From contig NZ_BMCS01000001.1 in NCBI RefSeq assembly GCF_014635305.1, positions 2,294,001 through 2,358,000 on the forward strand: a DNA stretch of 64,000 bases, written 5' to 3'. Shown here one piece after another: positions 40,942 to 50,200 of the stretch (position 1 is the stretch's first letter; each line of letters begins with the position of its first letter). The notes beneath the pieces are model-generated. The model searched no databases. It was not told the DNA's origin and worked only from the letters and a program-made list of their open reading frames with translations. The stretch is from Williamsia phyllosphaerae (lineage in GTDB: Bacteria > Actinomycetota > Actinomycetes > Mycobacteriales > Mycobacteriaceae). The position numbers and the translations under genes were made by a program.

Positions 40942-43455
40942 ATGAGCAACAACACCGTCGTGGTCGTCGGTCACGGGATGGTCGGACACCGATTCGTGCA
41001 GAACCTGCGTGAGCGGGATGCGACCGACCAGTGGCGGGTGGTCGTGGTCTGCGAGGAACCCGACGCGGCGTACGACCGCGTGGGACTGTCCTCATACGTC
41101 AGTGCGTGGGATCGCACGGCGCTGGCGTTGGTGGGCAACGACTACCCCGGCGATGATCTCGTGGAAGTCCGACTCGGGGAGTCGGTGACCGCGGTCGATC
41201 GGGCGAGCAAGTCGGTGACGACCTCGGCCGGTGTCGAGATCCGTTACGACGCTCTGGTGTTGGCCACCGGGTCGTACCCGTTCGTGCCACCCATCCCCGG
41301 CAAGGACCTCGACGGGTGTTTCGTCTACCGCACCCTCGACGACCTCGACGCCATCCGCGCGGCAGCCGACGCGGCGGGACCCGGTGCGACCGGCGTGGTC
41401 GTCGGTGGTGGTCTGCTCGGGCTCGAGGCGGCCAACGCCCTGAAGCTGATGGGCCTCTCGCCGCACGTGGTCGAGTTCGCGCCGCGACTGATGCCGCTGC
41501 AGGTCGACGCGGGTGGCGGCGCGCTGCTCGAGAACCTCGTCACCGAGCTGGGGCTGACGGTGCACACGGGTGTGTCCACGACCTCGGTGCAGGCGTCACC
41601 GTCGGGCGGGCTGACAGTCACCCTGAGCGACGACTCGACCATCGACGCCGGACTGCTCGTGTTCTCCGCGGGCGTGCGACCGCGTGACGAACTGGCCAGG
41701 GCCGCTGGTGTCGGCGTGGGGGAGCGTGGCGGCGTGCTCACCGACAGTGTTTGTCGCACCGACGATCCCGACATCTTCGCGATCGGTGAGGTCGCCGCGG
41801 TCGAGGGTCGGTGCTACGGCCTGGTCGCGCCCGGGTACAGCACCGCCGATGTCGTCGTCGATCAGTTGCTCGGGGGATCGACCACGTTCGCCGGCGCGGA
41901 CATGTCGACCAAACTCAAGCTCCTCGGGGTCGACGTGGCGAGCTTCGGCGACGCGATGGGCGTCACCGAGGGCGCACTCGAGATCGTCTACAGCGACCCG
42001 GTCGCGGGCACCTACGCCAAGGTCGTCGTCTCCGACGATGCGCGGACCCTCCTCGGCGGCATCCTGGTCGGCGACGCGGACGCGTACGCACTGCTCAAGC
42101 CCATGGTCGGCAGCGAGATCCCCGGCGACCCCGGCGATCTGATCGCACCGTCGTCCTCGGGAACGGCGTCGGGTCTGTCCGCACTGCCCGACGCGGCCGA
42201 GATCTGTTCGTGCAACGCGGTGTCGAAGGGCGCGATCTGCTCGTCCATCGCCGACGGCGCGTGCGACGTCGGAGCGGTCAAGTCGGCGACCTGCGCAGGC
42301 ACCACCTGCGGTGGCTGCCTCCCCAGCATCAAGAAGCTGCTCGCCGAATCGGGTGTGGCGCTGAGCAAATCGCTGTGCGAGCACTTCACGCAGTCCCGCT
42401 CGGAGCTCTTCGAGATCGTCTCCGCCACCGGTGTCCGCACGTTCTCCGGACTCATCGAGCGGTACGGCACCGGGACCGGTTGCGACATCTGCAAACCCAC
42501 CGTCGCGTCCATCCTCGCGTCGACCTCCAGCGATCACATCCTCGACGGCGAGCAGGCCGCGCTGCAGGACACCAACGACCATTTTCTGGCGAACCTGCAG
42601 AAGAACGGCTCCTACTCGGTGGTGCCGCGGATGCCCGGTGGCGAGGTCACCGCCGACCAACTGATCGTGATCGGGCAGGTGGCCAAGGACTTCGGGCTCT
42701 ACACCAAGATCACCGGTGGACAGCGCATCGACATGTTCGGTGCCCGCGTCGAGCAGCTGCCCCAGATCTGGCGCCGTCTCGTCGACGCCGGGATGGAGTC
42801 CGGACAGGCCTACGGCAAGAGCCTGCGGACGGTGAAGAGCTGCGTCGGCACGAGTTGGTGCCGCTACGGCGTGCAGGATTCGGTGGCGATGGCCGTGCGA
42901 CTCGAGCAGCGCTACCGGGGACTGCGGTCGCCGCACAAGATCAAGTTCGGGGTGTCGGGCTGCGCCCGCGAGTGCGCCGAGGCCCGGGGCAAGGACGTCG
43001 GCGTGATCGCGACCGAGTCCGGCTGGAACCTCTACGTGGCCGGCAACGGCGGTCAGAGTCCGGTGCACGCCCAGCAGCTGGCCTCCGGACTCGACGACGA
43101 GACCCTCATCGCCTACATCGACCGCTACCTGATGTTCTACATCCGCACCGCGGACCGACTGCAGCGCACCGCGCCATGGTTGGACTCCCTCGACGGCGGG
43201 CTCGAGCACCTCCGCGACGTCGTCTGCGACGACAGCCTGGGTATCTGTGCACAGCTCGAGGAGGCGATGGACGCGCACGTGGCGGGCTACCGCGACGAGT
43301 GGTCGGCGGTGCTCGCCGACGACGAGAAACTCAAGCGGTTCGTCTCGTTCGTCAACGCGCCCGACGAGTCCGATCCGACCATCGGCTTCGACGACTCGTC
43401 GGGGCGCAAGGTGCCGGTGCTGCTCGGTTCGCCGACCGTCCCGGCGAGGTCCTGA
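40942..43455 (+). CDS. nirB: Assimilatory nitrite reductase large subunit NirB
   Basis: 837 residues. It reduces nitrite to ammonium with NAD(P)H. Domains: FAD/NAD(P)H oxidoreductase ('VVVGHGMVGHRF', 'GVVVGGGLLGLEAANAL'); BFD-type [2Fe-2S] domain with Cys422, Cys424, Cys456 and Cys459; then two nitrite/sulfite reductase domains. The [4Fe-4S]-siroheme ligands are Cys634-x5-Cys640 ('CVGTSWCRYG') and Cys674-x3-Cys678 ('CARECAEARGKD'). Siroheme is probably supplied with help from the HemD and CbiX genes downstream. All known ligands are present, so it should be active. Confidence 0.97.
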   Translation: MSNNTVVVVGHGMVGHRFVQNLRERDATDQWRVVVVCEEPDAAYDRVGLSSYVSAWDRTALALVGNDYPGDDLVEVRLGESVTAVDRASKSVTTSAGVEIRYDALVLATGSYPFVPPIPGKDLDGCFVYRTLDDLDAIRAAADAAGPGATGVVVGGGLLGLEAANALKLMGLSPHVVEFAPRLMPLQVDAGGGALLENLVTELGLTVHTGVSTTSVQASPSGGLTVTLSDDSTIDAGLLVFSAGVRPRDELARAAGVGVGERGGVLTDSVCRTDDPDIFAIGEVAAVEGRCYGLVAPGYSTADVVVDQLLGGSTTFAGADMSTKLKLLGVDVASFGDAMGVTEGALEIVYSDPVAGTYAKVVVSDDARTLLGGILVGDADAYALLKPMVGSEIPGDPGDLIAPSSSGTASGLSALPDAAEICSCNAVSKGAICSSIADGACDVGAVKSATCAGTTCGGCLPSIKKLLAESGVALSKSLCEHFTQSRSELFEIVSATGVRTFSGLIERYGTGTGCDICKPTVASILASTSSDHILDGEQAALQDTNDHFLANLQKNGSYSVVPRMPGGEVTADQLIVIGQVAKDFGLYTKITGGQRIDMFGARVEQLPQIWRRLVDAGMESGQAYGKSLRTVKSCVGTSWCRYGVQDSVAMAVRLEQRYRGLRSPHKIKFGVSGCARECAEARGKDVGVIATESGWNLYVAGNGGQSPVHAQQLASGLDDETLIAYIDRYLMFYIRTADRLQRTAPWLDSLDGGLEHLRDVVCDDSLGICAQLEEAMDAHVAGYRDEWSAVLADDEKLKRFVSFVNAPDESDPTIGFDDSSGRKVPVLLGSPTVPARS

Positions 43456-43576
43456 GCCTGCCGGGGTGATCCCACCTGGCGGTTTACCGCCGACCGACAC
43501 GGGCGAAACACCCCATTCACATCTGCTGACCACACTGGAGGGCGGCGATCACACCACCGCCGGAGGAGTTCTCACC

Positions 43577-43942
43577 ATGACCGTCATCGACCAGCACGAC
43601 ACCGACACCGCGACGCGGGTGTGGACGTCAGCATGTGCGTTCGACGATCTCGTCCCCGGCCGCGGTGTCGCGGTACTGCTGCCCGACGCCATCCAGGTGG
43701 CGTTGTTCCGGATGTCCGACGACCGGCTGTACGCGGTCGGGAACGTCGATCCGTTCGGGCGGGCCGCCGTGATGTCCAGGGGTCTCGTCGGAGACCGCGC
43801 CGGCGAGCCGACCGTGGCGTCACCACTGCTCAAGCAGGTGTTCTCGTTGCGTACGGGTCGGTGTCTCGACGACGACACGGTCGAGCTGGGCATCTACGAG
43901 ACCCGTGTCGTCGACGGAACCGTCGAAGTCTGTCCCCGGTGA
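43577..43942 (+). CDS. nirD: Nitrite reductase small subunit NirD
   Basis: 121 residues with a Rieske-like fold but none of the Cys/His cluster ligands, as normal for NirD ('VWTSACAFDDLVPGRGVAVL', 'LYAVGNVDPFGRAAVMSRGL', 'GRCLDDDTVELGIYE'). It associates with NirB. The ATG at 43577 has GGAGGAG upstream. A 121-nt gap after nirB contains a small hairpin (GGCGG-TTTA-CCGCC near 43477-43490), so expression may be separately tuned. Its stop overlaps the next gene start by 4 nt. Confidence 0.93.
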   Translation: MTVIDQHDTDTATRVWTSACAFDDLVPGRGVAVLLPDAIQVALFRMSDDRLYAVGNVDPFGRAAVMSRGLVGDRAGEPTVASPLLKQVFSLRTGRCLDDDTVELGIYETRVVDGTVEVCPR

Positions 43943-45108
43943 CCCCCACGCCCGTCCCCTGCCCGACCGACCGGCCGCTGGCCGGGTTCACCATCGGGAT
44001 CACCGCCGCTCGACGAGCCGACGAGTTCGAGGCACTGCTGTGCCGCCGCGGCGCCGAGGTGATGCACGCTCCGGCGATCCGGATCATCCCGCTGGCCGAC
44101 GACGCCGAACTCGAGCGCGTGACCGCCGACATCATCGCCTCGCCACCCGACGTGGTCGTCGCGACGACCGGTATCGGCTTCCGCGGCTGGATGGAGGCCG
44201 CCGACGGGTGGGGCATGGCCGAGAAGCTCGTCGACGCGCTCGGGAAGTCGACCGTGCTCGCGCGGGGTCCGAAGGCGAAGGGGTCCATCCGCGCCGCCGG
44301 GCTGCGCGAGGAGTGGTCGCCGCCGAACGAGTCGTCCAGCGAGGTGCTCGACCATCTACTCGATCAGGGTGTCGACGGCGTCCGCATCGGCGTGCAGCTG
44401 CACGGTGCGACCACCGAGTGGGAACCGCTGCCGGATCTGTGTCAGGTCCTCCGCGAGGCAGGCGCGATCGTCGTGCCGATCCCGGTCTATCGGTGGACAC
44501 CGCCCGACGATCACGGTCCGATGGACCAGATGATCACCGCGGCCATCGATTCCGACATCGACGCGATCACCTTCACCAGCGCGCCCGCAGTGGCGTCGAT
44601 GCTGGGACGAGCACGCGACACCGGTGTCCTCGACTCGCTGCTACACGCCCTGCGGACATCGGTGCACGCCATGTGCGTGGGCGCGGTCACCGCGGGACCG
44701 CTGCACGAACTCGAGGTCCCCACACTGCAGCCCACACGCTTTCGTCTCGGGGCATTGGCCCGGCTGATCGCCGACGAACTCCCGCGCCGCGCACAGGTGC
44801 TGCGGGTGGCCGGACACGACGTCTCGATCCTGTCGCGCAACGTCGTCGTCGACGGCGAGGTGCGATCGCTGACCAGCGCCGGACTCGCGCTGCTCAAAGG
44901 GCTCTCGCGGATCCCGGGTCGTGTCGTGTCGCGTCAGGCGCTCCTCGCCGAGCTGCCCGGTGGCGGTGACGACACCCACGCCGTGGAGACGGCGATGGCA
45001 CGGCTGCGCACGGCGCTCGGTGATCCGAAGATGGTGCAGACCGTCGTGAAACGGGGATATCGACTGTCGGTCGATCTCGAGTACGACGACGAGGGTGACG
45101 ATGACTGA
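43939..45108 (+). CDS. Uroporphyrinogen-III synthase fused to a winged-helix DNA-binding domain
   Basis: 389 residues. Residues 1-270 are HemD-like ('GFTIGITAARRADEFEALLC', 'ATTGIGFRGWM', 'ITFTSAPAVASMLGRA', 'CVGAVTAGPL'), the fold that closes hydroxymethylbilane to uroporphyrinogen III, the precursor of siroheme. Residues 295-380 are an OmpR/PhoB-type winged helix ('VRSLTSAGLALLKGLSRIPG', 'ETAMARLRTALGDPKMVQTV', 'KRGYRLSVD'). The same fusion occurs in mycobacteria (Rv0260c) beside nitrite genes. Start GTG 43939 overlaps the nirD stop (GTGA). It could couple tetrapyrrole state to transcription of the operon; that is inference. Confidence 0.9.
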   Translation: MTPTPVPCPTDRPLAGFTIGITAARRADEFEALLCRRGAEVMHAPAIRIIPLADDAELERVTADIIASPPDVVVATTGIGFRGWMEAADGWGMAEKLVDALGKSTVLARGPKAKGSIRAAGLREEWSPPNESSSEVLDHLLDQGVDGVRIGVQLHGATTEWEPLPDLCQVLREAGAIVVPIPVYRWTPPDDHGPMDQMITAAIDSDIDAITFTSAPAVASMLGRARDTGVLDSLLHALRTSVHAMCVGAVTAGPLHELEVPTLQPTRFRLGALARLIADELPRRAQVLRVAGHDVSILSRNVVVDGEVRSLTSAGLALLKGLSRIPGRVVSRQALLAELPGGGDDTHAVETAMARLRTALGDPKMVQTVVKRGYRLSVDLEYDDEGDDD

Positions 45109-45814
45109 TCCGGCCGCTTTCCCACCGCACATGACGCCCGTGCTGGTCGCGCACGGAACACGTTCGGCCGCTGGGGTGTCGGTGGTCGCGGCGATCGCCG
45201 ACCTGGTCTCCGAGCGCATCGGCCGTACGCGGGTCGCGTTCGTCGACGTACTGGGCCCCAATCCGTCCGACGTCCTGGCCGAACTCGACGGACCGGCGGT
45301 GGTGGTCCCCGCCTTCCTCGCCGCCGGGTACCACGTCCGCAAAGACCTACCCGAACACGTCGCTCGCAGTGGACATCCCGACGTCACCGTCACCCCGAGC
45401 CTCGGTCCGGATCCGGCGCTCGCGCATGTGTTGCACCGGCGTCTGATCCAGGCCGGGTGGCAACCCGGTGACGCGGTCGTCCTCGCCGCGGCAGGGTCGT
45501 CGGACGCCTCCGCGTGTGCCGACGTCGGCCGCGCCGCGGGACAGCTCGCCGATCTCGTCGGGGTTCCGGTCGAGGTCGGGTTCGTCACCACCGCGTCGCC
45601 GACGGTGCCCGAGGCGGTCGCCACCGCCCGTGCCCACGGCAGCGGGCGGGTGGTCATCGCCGCATACCTGTTGGCGCCCGGTCTGTTCCACACGCGGTTG
45701 TCCGACTGCGGCGCGGACGGGGTCACCGATCCGCTCGGCGCCGACCCGGCCATCGCCGATCTGCTGGTGAGCCGCTTCGTCGCCGCCGCGGCGTCGGTGT
45801 CGAATTCGCGCTGA
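45101..45814 (+). CDS. Sirohydrochlorin chelatase (CbiX/SirB-type)
   Basis: 237 residues with two CbiX repeats. The first has the active-site His18 in 'PVLVAHGTRSAAGVSVV' and a second His in 'VPAFLAAGYHVRKDLPEHV'; the second repeat includes 'VGFVTTASPTVPEAV' and 'VVIAAYLLAPGLFHTRLS'. It inserts iron into sirohydrochlorin (siroheme) or cobalt for B12; its operon with nirBD points to siroheme. The ATG at 45101 overlaps the previous stop by 8 nt; a GTG at 45095 is also possible. It ends 11 nt before repeat array C. Confidence 0.9.
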   Translation: MTDPAAFPPHMTPVLVAHGTRSAAGVSVVAAIADLVSERIGRTRVAFVDVLGPNPSDVLAELDGPAVVVPAFLAAGYHVRKDLPEHVARSGHPDVTVTPSLGPDPALAHVLHRRLIQAGWQPGDAVVLAAAGSSDASACADVGRAAGQLADLVGVPVEVGFVTTASPTVPEAVATARAHGSGRVVIAAYLLAPGLFHTRLSDCGADGVTDPLGADPAIADLLVSRFVAAAASVSNSR

Positions 45815-45824
45815 CCCCGCGCCC

Positions 45825-45982
45825 CGCTGTTGGGCCCTCGTTGTTCGCTGTTGGGCCCTCGTTGTTCGCTGTTGGGCCCTCGTTGTTCGCTGTTGGGCCA
45901 CTGTCGGCCGCCACCTGGCAACGACGGCCCAACCCGCGGGAACGACGGCCCAACCCGCGGGAACGATGGCCCGACCGCGTCA
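45825..45982. repeat. Mirror repeat array C (21-bp period) in a convergent gap
   Basis: Three perfect 21-bp repeats (45825-45845, 45846-45866, 45867-45887) and a fourth partial unit each carry GTTGGGCC at the same phase. They are followed by three inverted 21-bp units with GGCCC at 45926, 45947 and 45968, the first two identical. The core is GTTGGGCCCTCGTT forward and the complement of GTTGGGCCGTCGTT inverted. It occupies the whole gap between the cbiX-type gene and the ATL gene and touches the ATL stop codon. Confidence 0.92.
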
Positions 45983-46288
45983 GGGCGGGCTCGGCGGGCG
46001 ATGACGCGCCGTCGACATCTGTACCCGTCCATCGGTGATGACGACCCCTTCGGCGCGCAGGGCCTCCAGCTGGGTGGCGCGCAGATGCGGTGCAGGACGG
46101 CCCGATACGCCGATCACCCGGTGCCATGGCAGGTCGATCGAATCGGTGCGCATGATCCAGCCGACGATGCGCGGACTGGACAGGTCCGCGGCCTCGGCGA
46201 GGTCGCCGTAGGTCGACACCCGTCCGTACGGGATCTGTGCCACGAGGGCGCGCACCCGTTCGACCTGTTCATCGGTGATCGGCGCCAC
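45980..46288 (-). CDS. Alkyltransferase-like (ATL) protein
   Basis: 102 residues. It resembles the DNA-binding domain of O6-alkylguanine-DNA alkyltransferase ('IPYGRVSTYGDLAEAADLSS', 'RIVGWIMR'), but the methyl-acceptor motif PCHRV reads 'PWHRVIG', with Trp in place of Cys. ATL proteins of this kind cannot transfer the alkyl group; they bind alkylated guanine, flip it and hand it to nucleotide excision repair. The GTG at 46288 is the likely start, 3 nt after the upstream lipV stop, so the two are co-transcribed (compare Rv3204-Rv3203). Confidence 0.92.
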   Translation of the reverse strand: MAPITDEQVERVRALVAQIPYGRVSTYGDLAEAADLSSPRIVGWIMRTDSIDLPWHRVIGVSGRPAPHLRATQLEALRAEGVVITDGRVQMSTARHRPPSPP

Positions 46289-46291
46289 CGA

Positions 46292-47086
46292 TCACCCCGC
46301 GGCGACCGACGCGACGGCGTCCCGGATGAACCGTGCGGTCAGTTCGGGCCGCGACAACGGCACCATGTGGTCGCAGTCCTCGTGGTGCAGGATGAACCGC
46401 TCGCCCTGCTGCGCGGTCAGATCGGCGATGAACGACGCTGGCGCATAGGGCGGTTGGACCTTGTCGGCCACCACCAGGCGGACGTCGATGTCGGGCGCCG
46501 GCAACACGTACGGACGCGCGAGTTCACTCCAGGTCGTCGTGACCGCGGCGAGATGCACCCGCCACGACATCCGACCGTCGGCGGCCACGAGCAGATGCTC
46601 GGCGACCTCGGCGTCGAGGAGCTCCTCGGGCACCTCCCACCACGCCTCGGCACGTTTGCGTTCCCGCGCGTCCTGCTCGTCGCGCAGATACCAGCTGTCG
46701 AGGGTGGCCGCGGCCACCTCCGACATGACCGCGCCGTCGAGTCCGATGGCCGGATCCAGCAGGACCAGGCCGGCCACCCGGGACGGCTCGACGCGGGACA
46801 GATGGATCGCCAGCGCGCCGCCGAAGGAATGGCCGACGACCACCACGGGGCCGTCGACGTGGGTGTCGAGGACCTCGATGATCGCCGCCACCTGCGCCTC
46901 GATCGTCCACGGCGCATCCCACGACGAATGGCCGTGGCCGAGCAGATCGGGGGCGACGATCCGCAGTTCCGGCAGGTGATCGTTCGCCAGGGTCGTCCAC
47001 CGCCTGCCGTGCCCGGTGATGCCGTGCAGGGCCAGTACCGTGGTCCCGTCGGCCGGTCCGAACACCGGCACCGTCAGAGCTGTCAT
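46292..47086 (-). CDS. lipV: Alpha/beta hydrolase, LipV-like
   Basis: 264 residues. 'TVLALHGITGHGRRWTTLAN' gives the oxyanion hole, 'VVVGHSFGGALAIHLS' the nucleophilic Ser, and 'HHEDCDHMVPLSRPEL' the catalytic His; an Asp follows 'VRLVVADKV'. Position next to the ATL gene matches M. tuberculosis lipV (Rv3203), which hydrolyses short-chain esters in vitro. The start may be the ATG at 47086 or at 47098; neither has a strong ribosome-binding site. It is divergent from adnA (about 120 nt). Confidence 0.88.
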   Translation of the reverse strand: MTALTVPVFGPADGTTVLALHGITGHGRRWTTLANDHLPELRIVAPDLLGHGHSSWDAPWTIEAQVAAIIEVLDTHVDGPVVVVGHSFGGALAIHLSRVEPSRVAGLVLLDPAIGLDGAVMSEVAAATLDSWYLRDEQDARERKRAEAWWEVPEELLDAEVAEHLLVAADGRMSWRVHLAAVTTTWSELARPYVLPAPDIDVRLVVADKVQPPYAPASFIADLTAQQGERFILHHEDCDHMVPLSRPELTARFIRDAVASVAAG

Positions 47087-47207
47087 GGTGGAGATCATGC
47101 CGGATCCACGACGCCCCGGGGCTGTCGCACCGTCGTGATCTGATCGGTGTGCACGGGCGAGCAGGATCGACCGGGGAGGCACACATCGAGCACGCGGGAG
47201 GGACCAC

Positions 47208-50200
47208 ATGACGCAGCCGTCACGGGGATCGTCGCCGCGGCGTGTCGAGGTCCGGGCCACTCTGGTGGCACCCCCACGACCCACCTCGACCGCCCACGAG
47301 TGGAACCCGGACGCGGCCGCGCTGATCGCGGGGACCGCACCGATCGAGGCAGACGAACGGTCGGGCTGGCACCCGTTCCGGGTCACCGGCGGTCCCGGGA
47401 CAGGCAAGACCGCCCTGCTCACCGACATCGCAGTCGCGCGCCTCACCGATCCCGACACCGACCCGGAGTCGGTGCTCGTGCTGGCCGCGAACCGTCGCGC
47501 CGCGTCCCGGCTACGGGAGCAGATCAGCGCCCGCGTCCTCGACGCCTCCTCGGATCGCAGTGACCTGAGGCGGTCGACGCGGGAGCCGTTGGTCCGCACC
47601 GTTCACTCCTATGCGTTCGCGGTGCTCCGACTCCAGGCGGCCGCGCACGGGAACCCGCCGCCCCGCCTGATCACCGGGTCCGAGCAGGACGCCGTGCTGC
47701 GCGAGCTGCTCGCCGGCGACATCGACGACGGGGCACGGCACTGGCCCGAGCGGCTGCGACCGGCGCTGAGCACCGACGGCTTCGCCCAGGCGCTGCGCGA
47801 TCTGATGATGCGCGCCGCCGAGCGCGGCATCGGGCCTGAAGGGCTCATCGCCCTCGGGCGCGAACACCGCCGCGAGGAATGGGTGGCCGCGGGGATCGCC
47901 TACCGCCAGTACGAACAGAGCATGCTGCTGCGCGGTGCCGTCGGGGTCGAGGCGCCGCAGGCGTCGGCGCCTGCCGTCGACGCCGCCGAACTCATCGGCT
48001 CCGCACTCACGGCACTCTCCGGCGACGCGGTGCTGCTCGACCGGGAGCGCGCCCGGATCCGGCACCTCCTCGTCGACGACGCCCACCACCTCGACCCGCA
48101 CGCCGCGGCACTGGTCCGCCTCGTCGGTACCGGCACGGAAGTCACCGTGATCGCCGGCGACGGGGATCAGTCGATCTACGGATTCCGAGGCGCGAGTTCA
48201 CGTTTCCTCGACACCCTCGTGCCGGCGGGCGGCGACCATGACGTCGTCCTCGAACTCAACCACCGCAGCGCTCATGGGGTGGCCGCGGTGGGTGCCGGTA
48301 TCGCCGCGCGACTTCCCGGCGCACGCGTCCACCCGCCGACACGGGGCGTGCGTTCCGACACCGAGACCGGCGGTCGGTCCGCGGTGACCGTCACGTCGTA
48401 TTCGTCGGCGGCCAAGGAGGCGACAGCGGTCGCCGACGCGTTGCGGCGCGCGCACCTGTTCGACGGTGTCGCGTGGTCGGACATGGCCGTCGTCGTGCGG
48501 TCGGTCCCGCGAGCCATCGCACCGCTACGACGTGCCCTGCGCTCGGCCGGTGTCCCGGTGGTCACCCCGGCGACCGAGATGCCGCTGCACCGACAACGCG
48601 CCGTCGCCGCCCTGATGACCGTCCTGCGTGCCGTCGACCACCCACTCGACGCCGAGGAGATCGTCGAACTGCTCACCGGCCCGGTGGGCGGCGCCGATCC
48701 CACCGCGCTGCGCCGGCTGCGCCGCGGTGTCCGTCGTGTCGACACCGAGATGCGTGACGCCGATGCCCCACAGCGGGATTCGCTCGACATCGTCGTCGAC
48801 CTGGCGGCGTCCGACCGCGCATCGGCGCAGCCGCATCTGGATGCACTGACCGCGACCGAACGCGGATCGCTGGAGCGCGTGCTCGACGTGCTCGACGCCG
48901 CGCGCACCGCCGCCCTGCGGGGTGGCGGGGTGGAGGACGTGTTGTGGTCGGCGTGGCAGGCCACAGGGCTGTCGCGTCGGTGGTCGGCGACTGCGTTGCG
49001 GGGTGGCCCCGGAGCCGATCAGTCCGACCGCGACCTCGACGCGGTGGTCGCGCTGTTCGACGTCGCGGCCAGCTTCACCGACAACCTGCCCGCCGCGACC
49101 CTCGGCGCGTTCGTCGAGCACGTCGGCAAACTGCAGATCCCGGGGGAGGCGCCGCGGCGCAGCGCGATCTCCGACGCGGTCACCATTGTCTCGGCGCACG
49201 CCTCGGCCGGACGTGAATGGGAGGTCGTGGCCGTCGCCGGTGTGCTCGACGGGCTGTGGCCGAGCCTGCGCAGCCGCGGGAGCATCCTCGCCACACAACA
49301 ACTGGTCGACCTGCTCGACGGGGTGGCCGCCGAGGGCATCGACACAGTCTCCCGCTCGGCGGTCGCCCTCGCCGAGGAACGACGGCTGTTCCTGGTCGCC
49401 TGCTCCCGCGCGCGCCGACAACTCCTGGTGTCCGCGGTCGACGACGGCAGCGGGGATTCCGCGCCGTCGCGGTTCGTCGTCGAACTGGCCGCGGCCCTCG
49501 GCGCCGATCCCGACGCCACCGATGCGCCGCCGGTGTCGGCCGACGAGTTGTTGCCGGTGGCCCCTGCGGTGCAACGGATCCTGTCGCTGCCGTCGCTGGT
49601 GGCGACCCTGCGCGCGCAGGTGTGTGGTCCCGACCCGCATCCCGCCGCCGCCGAACTGCTGGCCCGTCTCGCCGACGCGGGTGTCCCGGGTGCGCACCCG
49701 CACGACTGGTACGGGCTGCCCGAGACCAGCAGCGAGGTGTCCCTGTGGACCCCGGAGCGCGGGCCGGTGACGTTGTCGCCGTCGAACATCGAGGCGCTGC
49801 AGCGGTGTTCGCTGCGATGGATGCTAGAACGCAACGGCGGCCGCGACGGTGACAAGGTGCCTGCGGTCGCCGGGACGCTGGTGCACACCCTCGTGCAGGC
49901 CGTGGCCGGCGAGATCGACCCGGCCGACGTGACCGGCGCCCTGCGTCGCGTGTGGGACCAGGTCGATGTCGGTGCCGACTGGTTCTCCGCGCACGAACTC
50001 GACCGCACCGAGGCCATGCTCACCCACTTCGCGGACTGGCTGACCCACTCGCGTGCCGATCTCGACGAGATCGGGGTCGAGGTCGACGTCGACGCGGTGC
50101 TCCCACCTGCGGCGGTGGACCCCGACACCGATCCGGCCGACGACCCCGTCGCCGGTGTACCGATCCGGCTGCGCGGACGCATCGACCGGCTCGAACGCGA

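Noticed and set aside
43488..43510. A GlnR-like half-site (GAAAC with AC-N9-AC spacing) between nirB and nirD.
   Set aside because: Only one half matches and the place, inside an operon, is unlikely.
35604..45814. The accessory block as a prophage or integrative element.
   Set aside because: No integrase, transposase or tRNA-linked attachment repeats are present, and base composition looks like the surroundings.
47087..47207. LexA (SOS) box upstream of adnA, and likewise upstream of uvrD2 and the SRAP gene.
   Set aside because: No TCGAAC-N4-GTTCGA-like sequence was found in any of these gaps.
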